Below are positions 56,907 to 64,000 of a stretch of 64,000 nucleotides of DNA, piece after piece. The notes under the pieces were generated by a model. The model was not told where the DNA came from and ran no database searches. It was given only the letters and a program-made list of their open reading frames with translations. The position numbers and the translations under genes are program-made. The first letter of the stretch is position 1, and every line of letters starts with the position of its first letter. The DNA comes from Sphingopyxis sp. (GTDB taxonomy: Bacteria > Pseudomonadota > Alphaproteobacteria > Sphingomonadales > Sphingomonadaceae), in the NCBI GenBank assembly GCA_002733865.1, contig NVXM01000011.1:1-64000 (forward strand), read 5' to 3'.

Positions 56907-58280
56907 ATGGCATCAAGAGCCGATCAGGTCGCAGCGAATCTAAGCCTGTCAAAATTTGGCGAAGCCACCGAATTGCGCAAACGTATCTGGTTTACGCTTG
57001 GCGCGCTGATCATTTTCCGTCTGCTCAGCTTCGTGCCGCTGCCGGGCGTCGATCCAGTCGTGCTGGCCGATCTCTATGATCAGACCCGTGGCGGCGTTCT
57101 CGATATCTTCAACACATTTTCCGGCGGTTCGCTGGAGCGGATGAGTCTGATCGCGCTGGGCGTCATGCCTTATATTACCGCGTCGATCGTCGTTCAGCTG
57201 GCCGCTGCGTTGTCGCCGACTCTGGCCGCCGTAAAAAAAGAAGGCGAGGCGGGGCGCAAGAAACTCAACCAATATACCCGCTATGGAACTGTCGGCCTGA
57301 CCGCGGTTCAGGGCTATTTCATCGCCGTCGGCCTCGAAAGTTTTGCGTCTCAATCGGGCCTGCAGGCCGTTGTCGAGCCGGGCTATATGTTCCGCATCGG
57401 CGCGGTCATCAGTCTGGTCGGGGGTACGTTGTTCCTGATGTGGCTCGGTGAACAGATCACCAGCCGCGGTATCGGCAATGGTATTTCGTTGATCATCATG
57501 GCCGGTATTGTCGCGCAGATGCCAACCTTTGTCGGCAACCTTATGGAAGGTAGCCGTACCGGCTCGATCAGCGCCCTGACGATTATTGGCCTGATTGCCA
57601 TGGTTGCTGGCTTGATCCTGTTCATCAGCTTCATGGAACGCGCGCAGCGTCGGGTGTTGATTCAATATCCGAAGCGAGCGACGCAAAATGGCGTGATGCA
57701 GGCTGACCGCAGTCACTTGCCGCTGAAGGTCAATACCGCCGGCGTGATTCCGCCTATTTTTGCATCGTCGCTTTTGCTGATGCCGCTGACGGTGAGCCAG
57801 TTCGCTGGCAACGCTACCTCCGGTGAGACGGCATTCGGCGATTTCATCATCACCTTGAACCAGTATCTGGCGCATGGGCAGCCGCTTTATATGGCGCTAT
57901 ATGCCGCCGGTATTATTTTCTTCTGTTTCTTCTACACCGCAGTCGTGTTCAATCCTGAGGAAACCGCAGAAAATCTGAAGAAAAACGGTGGCTTTGTGCC
58001 AGGCATCCGCCCTGGCAAAAATACGGCCGATTATCTTGATTATGTGCTGACCCGGATCACCGTCGTCGGTGCTGCCTATCTGGCGTTGGTGTGCGTCCTG
58101 CCGGAATATGTTATGGCACAAACCAATCTGCCTATTTTCTTCCTTGGCGGTACCAGCCTGTTGATTGTCGTTAACGTGACGGTCGATACGGTTACGCAAA
58201 TCCAGAGCCATCTTCTGGCGCTGCAATATGGCGATCTGCTGAAGAAAGCGAAACTCAAGGGTGGTCGGCGCAAACGCTAA
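56907..58280 (+). CDS. secY: Protein translocase subunit SecY
   Basis: The 457-residue core of the Sec channel with ten membrane helices. It shows ELRKRIWFTLGALIIFRLLSFVPLPGVDP in part (an N-terminal cytoplasmic helix and TM1), GVMPYITASIVVQLAAAL, GIGNGISLIIMAGIVAQ and the loop RAQRRVLIQYPKR. The C-terminal tail has LLALQYGDLLKKAKLKGG. ATG start with GGCAGGAAAG upstream. Followed by adk after 56 bases. Confidence 0.98.
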   Translation: MASRADQVAANLSLSKFGEATELRKRIWFTLGALIIFRLLSFVPLPGVDPVVLADLYDQTRGGVLDIFNTFSGGSLERMSLIALGVMPYITASIVVQLAAALSPTLAAVKKEGEAGRKKLNQYTRYGTVGLTAVQGYFIAVGLESFASQSGLQAVVEPGYMFRIGAVISLVGGTLFLMWLGEQITSRGIGNGISLIIMAGIVAQMPTFVGNLMEGSRTGSISALTIIGLIAMVAGLILFISFMERAQRRVLIQYPKRATQNGVMQADRSHLPLKVNTAGVIPPIFASSLLLMPLTVSQFAGNATSGETAFGDFIITLNQYLAHGQPLYMALYAAGIIFFCFFYTAVVFNPEETAENLKKNGGFVPGIRPGKNTADYLDYVLTRITVVGAAYLALVCVLPEYVMAQTNLPIFFLGGTSLLIVVNVTVDTVTQIQSHLLALQYGDLLKKAKLKGGRRKR

Positions 58281-58336
58281 TTGCCGAATGCGCCAAGTCG
58301 GCCATCTATTCATTCCATCATCACGGGGGTAATCGT

Positions 58337-58984
58337 ATGGACATCATCTTGTTGGGACCACCGGGTGCCGGGAAGGGGACCCAGGCGGGCCGTCTGGAAG
58401 ATGAGCATGGCATGGTACAGCTGTCGACGGGCGATATGCTCCGTGCAGCGGTGCAGGCCGGAACCGAAGTCGGGCTGAAAGCCAAGGCCTTGATGGACGC
58501 CGGTGCACTCGTGCCGGATGAGGTAGTCTCGGGCATTATCGGCGACAAGCTGGATGAACTGGGCCCGGAAAAAGGCGTGATTTTTGACGGCTATCCACGG
58601 ACCGCCGCGCAAGCCGCTGCTCTGGACGAGATTTTGGCTGACCGAAACCGCGTTCTTTCTTATGTGATTGAACTGGCGGTGGACGAAGACGCTCTGGTCG
58701 AGCGGATCACCGGGCGCTTCACCTGCGCCAAATGCGGCGCCGGCTATCATGACACGTTCAAACAGCCAGAAGTGGCCGGAGTCTGTGATGTATGCGGCTC
58801 GACCGAGTTCAAGCGCCGTCCGGATGATAATGAAGAAACCGTGCGGACCCGGATGCAGGAATATCGTGCAAAAACCGCACCGATTCTGCCGATCTACGAG
58901 GCGCGGGGCATTGTGCACCACGTAAACGGCATGGGCAGTATGTCCGAAGTGAATGATGCTATCGAGGCGGTTCTGTCGCTCTGA
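58337..58984 (+). CDS. adk: Adenylate kinase
   Basis: A 215-residue kinase that interconverts ATP, AMP and ADP. The P-loop is LLGPPGAGKGTQA, the AMP-binding region is LSTGDMLRAAVQAG, and DGYPRTAAQAAAL follows. The LID domain contains two C-x2-C pairs (CAKCGAGYH and CDVCGSTEF), so it is the zinc-binding type. ATG start. In most alphaproteobacteria rpsM, rpsK, rpoA and rplQ come next; here an SRPBCC protein does. Confidence 0.98.
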   Translation: MDIILLGPPGAGKGTQAGRLEDEHGMVQLSTGDMLRAAVQAGTEVGLKAKALMDAGALVPDEVVSGIIGDKLDELGPEKGVIFDGYPRTAAQAAALDEILADRNRVLSYVIELAVDEDALVERITGRFTCAKCGAGYHDTFKQPEVAGVCDVCGSTEFKRRPDDNEETVRTRMQEYRAKTAPILPIYEARGIVHHVNGMGSMSEVNDAIEAVLSL

Positions 58985-59008
58985 ACAGATTTTACGGGAG
59001 ATATGGTC

Positions 59009-59653
59009 ATGGCTAAGCTGGCATTCCACGCAATTTTGGCAATGGCAGCGCTGGCTACCGTGACCCCGGCACGGGCGGAAGTCACCAATACGGCAGACAA
59101 TGGCTTTACCGTCCAGCACCAGACTCTCATTGACGGGAACGCGGAGGCGGTGTGGAAAGCGATGATTGCACCGTCGCGCTATTGGAATGGCGATCATAGC
59201 TGGACCGGAGACGCGGACAATTTTTATCTGGTACCGCAAGCGGGTGGATGTTTTTGCGAACTGATCCGGACGACGTCAGCCGACAATATCAGAACATCAG
59301 ACGGTAGCGTGCAGCACATGCGCGTTATCTATGCACATAATAATAAGATGCTCCGGATGTCAGGGGCGCTAGGCCCGCTGCAGAGTGAGGCGGTTACCGG
59401 CACGTTGACAATGCTGCTCGATCCGCAGGGCGAAAAGACAGCGGTTCGCTTTACCTATAAAGTCGGCGGCTACATGGAATTTCCCGTCGATCAGATTGCT
59501 CCGGCCGTGGATGGCGTGATTGGCGAACAATTGACCCGCCTGGCGGCCCTTTTTGCCGAAGCGGATGCGGCGGAAACCGATGGGCAGGACAGCTCGGCTG
59601 ACCCCGCCGACGATGAAAAAATGGACGCTGCCGAAGACGACAATCGAGACTGA
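59009..59653 (+). CDS. Exported SRPBCC-family protein
   Basis: A 214-residue protein with a signal peptide (AFHAILAMAALATVTPARA) followed by a START/polyketide-cyclase-like fold: FTVQHQTLIDGNAEAVWKAM, WTGDADNFYLVPQAGG and AVRFTYKVGGYM. The last ~30 residues are acidic (DSSADPADDEKMDAAEDD). Such folds bind hydrophobic ligands; the ligand is unknown. The ATG at 59009 has GGGAG eight bases upstream; an ATG two codons earlier is too close to it. It is 24 bases after adk and may be co-transcribed. Confidence 0.75.
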   Translation: MAKLAFHAILAMAALATVTPARAEVTNTADNGFTVQHQTLIDGNAEAVWKAMIAPSRYWNGDHSWTGDADNFYLVPQAGGCFCELIRTTSADNIRTSDGSVQHMRVIYAHNNKMLRMSGALGPLQSEAVTGTLTMLLDPQGEKTAVRFTYKVGGYMEFPVDQIAPAVDGVIGEQLTRLAALFAEADAAETDGQDSSADPADDEKMDAAEDDNRD

Positions 59654-59783
59654 TTGTCGCTCACCCTCAACGCTTTACCAAAGCCATCGAATGGTTCTAT
59701 GAAGGTTCCATACCCGTTGCCGACTCGAGGAGGTCGACAGCGATAATCGGGTCGCGCTGATATACAATATTGAGGGGTGTATA

Positions 59784-61139
59784 ATGGCCGTTTCCGATCA
59801 TGTAGATTTTCCGACATTCATGGAAGGCGTGAAGAAGCGCAATCCCGGGCAGCCTGAATTTGTTCAGGCCGTGCAAGAAGTCGCGATGGACATCTTTGAT
59901 TTCATCCAGGACAAGGAAGCCTATCACACTGCGCAGATCCTGCGCCGCATTGCCGAACCTGACCGGGTGATATCGTTCCGGGTTTGCTGGGAAGACGATA
60001 ATCACAATGTCCGTGTTCAGCGCGGTTTTCGTATTCAGAATAACAATGCGATTGGCCCGTACAAGGGCGGCATCCGCTTTCACCCCAGCGTTACGGAAAG
60101 CGTGCTGAAATTTCTGGCATTCGAGCAGACGTTCAAAAACTCGCTGACTGGACTGCCAATGGGCGGCGGCAAGGGCGGCGCGAACTTCAACCCCAAGGGC
60201 AAGTCTGACGCCGAGGTCATGCGCTTCTGCCAGTCGTTCATGACCGAGCTCTATCGTCACATCGGGCCGGATACGGATGTCCCTGCCGGTGATATCGGCG
60301 TCGGCGGGCGTGAGATCGGTTATATGTTCGGCCAGTACAAGCGGATCACCAATCGGTGGGAAGGTGTGCTCACCGGCAAAGGGCTGGAATATGGCGGCTC
60401 GCAAATGCGGCCCGAAGCAACCGGATATGGCGCGGTCTATTTTATGCAGAATATGCTCAAGCATAAAAACGACTCGATTGACGGTAAAACCGCTGTGATT
60501 TCCGGCTCAGGCAATGTCGCAACCCATGCCGCGGAACAGATCACCAAACAGGGCGGCAAAGTGCTGACGCTCTCGGATAGCGGCGGCTTCATTCATGATC
60601 CTGACGGCATTGACCAGGAAAAGATCGACTGGGTGAAGCACCACAAGACGCACACGCGGGGCCGTATCAGCGATTATGCCGCTCATTTTACCGGCTCGTC
60701 CTACCATGACGGCAAGCGGCCGTGGAGCGTGGCCTGTGATCTGGCCTTGCCCTGTGCGACCCAGAATGAACTCAATGAAGAGGAAGCAAAAGAGCTGGTT
60801 GCCAATGGCGTCATTGCCGTGTCGGAAGGTGCGAATATGCCGACCACGCTGGAAGGTGTGCACGTGTTCCATGACGCGAAGATCATGTACGGTCCGGGCA
60901 AGGCGGCCAACGCTGGCGGCGTCGCGGTCTCTGGCCTCGAAATGAGCCAGAACGCGGAGCGGATCAGCTGGAACCACGAGCGCCTCGGCGAGATGTTGAC
61001 GGAACTGATGGAAGGCATCCACGGCAAATGTGTGGAATATGGAGATCAGGGTGATGGCTATGTCGACTATGTGAAAGGCGCGAATATCGCGGGTTTCAAG
61101 AAAGTGGCCGATGCAATGCTGGCCTATGGAGTTCTCTAG
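59784..61139 (+). CDS. gdhA: Glutamate dehydrogenase (NADP-type)
   Basis: A 451-residue enzyme that reductively aminates 2-oxoglutarate to glutamate. It shows GPYKGGIRFHPSVTESVLKF, LPMGGGKGGANFNPKG with the catalytic Lys, and the nucleotide site VISGSGNVATHAAEQI. Length and motifs match the hexameric NADP-dependent class I enzymes. ATG start behind GAGGGG. Its role overlaps with GltBD near 5-11 kb and serves high-ammonium growth. The following 49 bases contain a hairpin that includes the rimB start codon. Confidence 0.96.
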   Translation: MAVSDHVDFPTFMEGVKKRNPGQPEFVQAVQEVAMDIFDFIQDKEAYHTAQILRRIAEPDRVISFRVCWEDDNHNVRVQRGFRIQNNNAIGPYKGGIRFHPSVTESVLKFLAFEQTFKNSLTGLPMGGGKGGANFNPKGKSDAEVMRFCQSFMTELYRHIGPDTDVPAGDIGVGGREIGYMFGQYKRITNRWEGVLTGKGLEYGGSQMRPEATGYGAVYFMQNMLKHKNDSIDGKTAVISGSGNVATHAAEQITKQGGKVLTLSDSGGFIHDPDGIDQEKIDWVKHHKTHTRGRISDYAAHFTGSSYHDGKRPWSVACDLALPCATQNELNEEEAKELVANGVIAVSEGANMPTTLEGVHVFHDAKIMYGPGKAANAGGVAVSGLEMSQNAERISWNHERLGEMLTELMEGIHGKCVEYGDQGDGYVDYVKGANIAGFKKVADAMLAYGVL

Positions 61140-61163
61140 CTTATAATTATCTTGCGCAAGAAA

Positions 61164-61195
61164 GCGCCATCGGCCAGATGTTGGGTCGATGGCGC
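61164..61195 (+). promoter_or_regulatory. Hairpin enclosing the start codon of the RimB-like gene
   Basis: GCGCCATCG (61164-61172) pairs perfectly with CGATGGCGC (61187-61195); the ATG at 61189 is inside the second arm. CTTGCGC at 61151-61157 could compete for GCGCAAG at 61192-61198. The gene lacks a good Shine-Dalgarno, so initiation may need the stem to be opened. Confidence 0.5.
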
Positions 61196-61668
61196 AAGCG
61201 CAAAACCCTAAAGACAAGCGGCTTCAGAAGAAGCTCAAAGAGCCCTGCGAAATAGGCTGGTGCGAGCTTATTGATTTACCCGAATTCGGCGTAATCAATC
61301 TTCATGCCAAGGTTGATACCGGCGCCGCGACATCGTCATTGCACGCCACCAGGATCAAATCTTTCGAAAAAGACGGCAGGGATTTTGTGCAGTTCACAAT
61401 TCCGATGGGATCTGGCGTCGCCGACTATCATTGTGAAGCGCCGGTTTATGGCCAGCGCCGGATAAAAAGTAGCAATGGTGTCATGCAAACCCGATATGTT
61501 ATAGAGACAGTGATGAAACTAGGGCCGCTTGAATGGGTAGGTCATATGACTCTTGCCAATCGGCAGTCGATGATATTCCCGGTCCTGATAGGGCGCCGGG
61601 CGCTCAAGCGGGGATTTCTCGTGAATAGTGCCAAGCGCTGGATGCTAGGCCGGCATGAAGAAAGATGA
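61189..61668 (+). CDS. RimB-like retropepsin-fold protease (ATP-dependent zinc protease family)
   Basis: A 159-residue protein of the PF05618-type family, historically called ATP-dependent zinc protease. The aspartic-protease-like motif is HAKVDTGAATSSLHA, and LIGRRALKRGFLV closes the domain. In pseudomonads RimB acts with RimK to control glutamylation of ribosomal protein S6. It lies three bases before rimK, consistent with that partnership. The start codon is buried in a hairpin; the first residues (AQAQNPKDKRLQKKLKEP) are basic. Confidence 0.85.
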   Translation: MAQAQNPKDKRLQKKLKEPCEIGWCELIDLPEFGVINLHAKVDTGAATSSLHATRIKSFEKDGRDFVQFTIPMGSGVADYHCEAPVYGQRRIKSSNGVMQTRYVIETVMKLGPLEWVGHMTLANRQSMIFPVLIGRRALKRGFLVNSAKRWMLGRHEER

Positions 61669-61671
61669 ATT

Positions 61672-62577
61672 ATGAAAATCGCCATGCTTGCCCGGAATCC
61701 GAATCTCTATTCACATAAACGTCTGATGGAAGCCGCCGAAGCGCGTGGCCATGAAATCGACATATTGAATACCACCCGCTGTACAGTGAATATTGCGAGC
61801 CACCGACCGACGATCACCTACAATGGGAATACGCTGGAAGGTTATGACGCGGTCATCCCGCGCATTGGCGCATCGATCACCAATTACGGTACGGCGGTGC
61901 TGCGGCAGTTTGAAATGGCCGGAGTCTGGCCGCTTAACGAAAGCGTTGCCATTGGCCGCAGCCGCGACAAGCTGCGCTCGATGCAGATATTTGCAAAATA
62001 CGGACTGGGCCTGCCGCTTACCGCTTACGCCAACGATCCGAAGCAGGCGGAAGAGATCATCCGTGCAGTCAATGGGCCCCCGGTGGTCATCAAGCTTCTG
62101 GAAGGCACCCAGGGCATCGGTGTCGTGCTCGCCGAGACAATGTCGAGCGCCAAGTCGGTGATCGAGGCATTTCGCGGCGCCAACGTGAATATTCTGGTTC
62201 AGGAATTCATCAAGGAGGCCGGCGGTACCGATATCCGCGCGCTTGTCGTGGGTGGCAAGGTAGTTGCCGCAATGAAGCGCACCGGCGCGGCGGACGACTT
62301 CCGGTCCAACCTGCATCGCGGCGGCAGCGCCCAGATCGTAAAAATCACCCCGGAAGAGCGTTCCACCGCCTTGCGCGCGGCCAAGCATATGGGGCTGAAC
62401 GTATGCGGCGTCGACATGCTGCGTTCCAACCATGGCCCGGTAATCATGGAAGTAAACAGCTCGCCGGGTCTCGAGGGCATCGAAAATGCTACCGGCAAGG
62501 ATGTTGCGGGCCAGATCATCGAATTTATGGAAAAAAATGCCAAGCCCGGAAAGACCAAGACGCGCGGCAAGGGATAA
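61672..62577 (+). CDS. rimK: RimK-type ATP-grasp glutamate ligase
   Basis: A 301-residue ligase that adds glutamates to the C-terminus of ribosomal protein S6 and can make poly-alpha-glutamate. It shows [18 protein letters not shown], the ATP-grasp elements [18 protein letters not shown] and [20 protein letters not shown], and metal-binding [17 protein letters not shown]. Length equals E. coli RimK. Three bases after the rimB-like gene. The neighbouring gdhA makes its substrate. The acidic S6 tail it would act on is not in the window. Confidence 0.95.
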   Translation: MKIAMLARNPNLYSHKRLMEAAEARGHEIDILNTTRCTVNIASHRPTITYNGNTLEGYDAVIPRIGASITNYGTAVLRQFEMAGVWPLNESVAIGRSRDKLRSMQIFAKYGLGLPLTAYANDPKQAEEIIRAVNGPPVVIKLLEGTQGIGVVLAETMSSAKSVIEAFRGANVNILVQEFIKEAGGTDIRALVVGGKVVAAMKRTGAADDFRSNLHRGGSAQIVKITPEERSTALRAAKHMGLNVCGVDMLRSNHGPVIMEVNSSPGLEGIENATGKDVAGQIIEFMEKNAKPGKTKTRGKG

Positions 62578-62621
62578 GAGACCGGGCCAAAGGGCTCCCT
62601 GTTGCTTTTCGCTGCAGATAC

Positions 62622-63674
62622 TTAAATGACTTCATCCTCGTCGAGCAGCTGATTGCTGGTGATCGCATCCTCGATTTTTCCCAGCCGGTCACCTACCGTA
62701 TCGAATACCCTCACTTCCGCGATGTGGAGCAGCGCGTCGCCCTGATTGACCACTGGCAGGTTGCTGTGGCCAATCACGATGCCGTCGATGGGAGAGACGA
62801 TCGCATCTTCTCCGTCGCCAAAAATATCGCTGATGCAGGCAACGGTGTCGCCCTTGTGGACCTTCGTTCCGGAGGGCGATATCAGCCTGCAAATGCCGCC
62901 GCGGCTGGAGCGCAACCAGACGGTGCGGGTCGCCTGTGCGGGCGGTGCGCCGCGTTTCCCGAGGCGTTTGGTTTCGATCATCTCTAGTTTTTTCAATACC
63001 CGCAAGATACCGTTGACCCCGGTCAACACTGAAAATTCGTCAAACCGAAGCGCTTCGCCCGCTTCCATCAACAACATGTCGACGCCGGCTTCTCTCGCTA
63101 GCGCACGCAGCGAACCGGGGCGCAATTCCGCCTCGATCACGACCGGCGGGCCAAATTCCAGGGCCAGTTCCTTGAGTTCCGGATTGCCCGATGCAATGCG
63201 GATCTGCGGCAGATTATAGCGGTGCTGAGCGGCGCTGTGGATATCAATGCCCAAGGAGCAATGATCGATGATCTCGGTCGAGAAGATATTGGCCAGTTGC
63301 GAGGCCAGCGAGCCTTTTTCGGTTCCCGGAAAGGAGCGGTTAAGATCGCGGCGGTCCGGGAGATAGCGGCTGTGCGTGATAAAGCCGAACATGTTGACCA
63401 CGGGTACGAAGATCACGGTGCCGGACATCCGGGTCTGCTTCAGTTTCTTCATCACCCGGCGAATGATTTCGGTGCCGATGATTTCATCACCATGGATCGC
63501 GGCGCTGATGAAAATCGTTGGTCCGGTGCGCTTGCCGTGGAACACTCGCACTTCCATATTGGCCTGCATGCCAGCGGACAGATCGCTGATCGGAATCGCA
63601 ATATCGCCGATTTTACCGGGAGCAACCGTATGTCCCGCTATTTCGAACAGATCATGTTTGTTTCTGTTGGTCAC
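62622..63674 (-). CDS. Succinylglutamate desuccinylase/aspartoacylase family protein
   Basis: A 350-residue zinc carboxypeptidase-like amidohydrolase. Metal ligands are in SAAIHGDEIIGTEIIRR (H and E) and SLGIDIHSAAQHRYN (H), and RDLNRSFPGTEKGS supplies the substrate-binding Arg. The C-terminal part resembles a biotinyl-like barrel (CRLISPSGTKVHKGDTVA), as in AstE-related proteins. The start is a GTG behind a G-run. It converges on rimK. Proteins of this family accompany RimB and RimK in several genomes, but their role there is undefined. Confidence 0.85.
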   Translation of the reverse strand: MTNRNKHDLFEIAGHTVAPGKIGDIAIPISDLSAGMQANMEVRVFHGKRTGPTIFISAAIHGDEIIGTEIIRRVMKKLKQTRMSGTVIFVPVVNMFGFITHSRYLPDRRDLNRSFPGTEKGSLASQLANIFSTEIIDHCSLGIDIHSAAQHRYNLPQIRIASGNPELKELALEFGPPVVIEAELRPGSLRALAREAGVDMLLMEAGEALRFDEFSVLTGVNGILRVLKKLEMIETKRLGKRGAPPAQATRTVWLRSSRGGICRLISPSGTKVHKGDTVACISDIFGDGEDAIVSPIDGIVIGHSNLPVVNQGDALLHIAEVRVFDTVGDRLGKIEDAITSNQLLDEDEVI

Positions 63675-63810
63675 TCATGCCCCCCCGGGTTTAGATCAAT
63701 TCTATGGGGCGGGTTTGACGCACAGCGCAAGCCAAATCGATCAGGAATTAGGCTGCGCTCCTTGCGGGGTACCAATCAAATCTCTCGTTGTCCTGATCGA
63801 TCTCCGTCAA

Positions 63811-64000
63811 TCACGCATCGAAAAATGGAGTACCGGCAGCGTGTCGACCGGCGAGGAATCCAAAAACCATTCCAGGAGCGATGGTTCCACCGGGACCGCC
63901 ATAGGTCATCCCCATTACCGAAGCCATGACATTGCCCGCGGCATACAGTCCCTCAATAGCTTTGCCATCGACGTCCAGCACTTGCGCATTGCGGTTGGTT
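63811..64000 (-). CDS. FAD-dependent oxidoreductase, C-terminal part (runs off the window)
   Basis: Only the last ~62 codons are inside the window, on the minus strand, ending with TGA at 63811. They read ...GLYAAGNVMASVMGMTYGG, then GGTIAPGMVFGFLAGRHAAG and a stop after FFDA. This is the FAD-binding end of flavoproteins related to fumarate reductase and 3-ketosteroid-1-dehydrogenase. The catalytic domain and start lie beyond the window, so substrate cannot be judged. The 137-base gap to the AstE-like gene shows no feature. Confidence 0.8.
   Translation of the reverse strand, partial: TNRNAQVLDVDGKAIEGLYAAGNVMASVMGMTYGGPGGTIAPGMVFGFLAGRHAAGTPFFDA

Noticed and set aside
1..64000. CRISPR array, insertion sequence or prophage
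   Set aside because: No regularly spaced repeats, transposase, integrase or phage structural genes were seen in the window.

Overview
The window looks like chromosomal DNA of an alphaproteobacterium of the order Sphingomonadales (Sphingorhabdus, Parasphingorhabdus or Sphingopyxis type). This is inferred from gene content: two long TonB-dependent receptors, a PepSY membrane protein, a phasin, L3, S5 and S17 proteins with long extra tails, and palindromic repeats familiar from sphingomonads. No rRNA gene and no complete tRNA gene is visible.

Layout. 1-4.3 kb: a minus-strand cluster of a TonB receptor, a small membrane protein and a PepSY protein, joined by 4-base overlaps. 4.3-5.2 kb: a gene-free, AT-rich stretch with the 3' half of an initiator tRNA, a second degenerate copy of the tRNA end, a palindrome and a terminator, probably an old integration scar. 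5.2-11.3 kb: gltB-gltD (glutamate synthase). 11.6-19.5 kb: XdhC-like protein, a beta-propeller/amidohydrolase fusion, a histidine kinase and a GGDEF-EAL protein. 20-24.5 kb: M20 peptidase, small exported protein, MobA, CHAP protein, RecF. 24.7-25.3 kb: a possible sigma-54 promoter, two tandem 39-residue paralogous peptides and a PspC protein. This is the most unusual locus in the window. 25.4-30.6 kb: cation exporter, a coupled acyltransferase/DUF1295/VOC operon, DsbA-like protein, ClpS, phasin. 31-38.9 kb: type III polyketide synthase with an ICMT-like methyltransferase, N-acyl-D-amino-acid deacylase, DUF1304 protein, second TonB receptor, host-attachment protein, lipoprotein. 38.9-42 kb: AT-rich island with a decayed antitoxin, an OLD-family nuclease and a KTSC protein.

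42-59 kb is the str/S10/spc ribosomal block: rpsL-rpsG-fusA-tuf, then rpsJ-rplCDWB-rpsS-rplV-rpsC-rplP-rpmC-rpsQ-rplNXE-rpsNH-rplFR-rpsE-rpmD-rplO-secY-adk. It has terminators after tuf and rplO, a boxA-like element before rpsJ and hairpin-rich leaders before rplC and secY. The usual rpsM-rpsK-rpoA-rplQ does not follow adk.

59-64 kb: SRPBCC protein, glutamate dehydrogenase, RimB-like protease, RimK and an AstE/aspartoacylase-like protein, ending in the 3' part of an FAD-dependent oxidoreductase. Nitrogen and glutamate recur across the window: GltBD and GdhA both make glutamate, and RimK ligates glutamate to protein, classically ribosomal protein S6. All calls rest on reading the sequence and recalling families; no database search was run.
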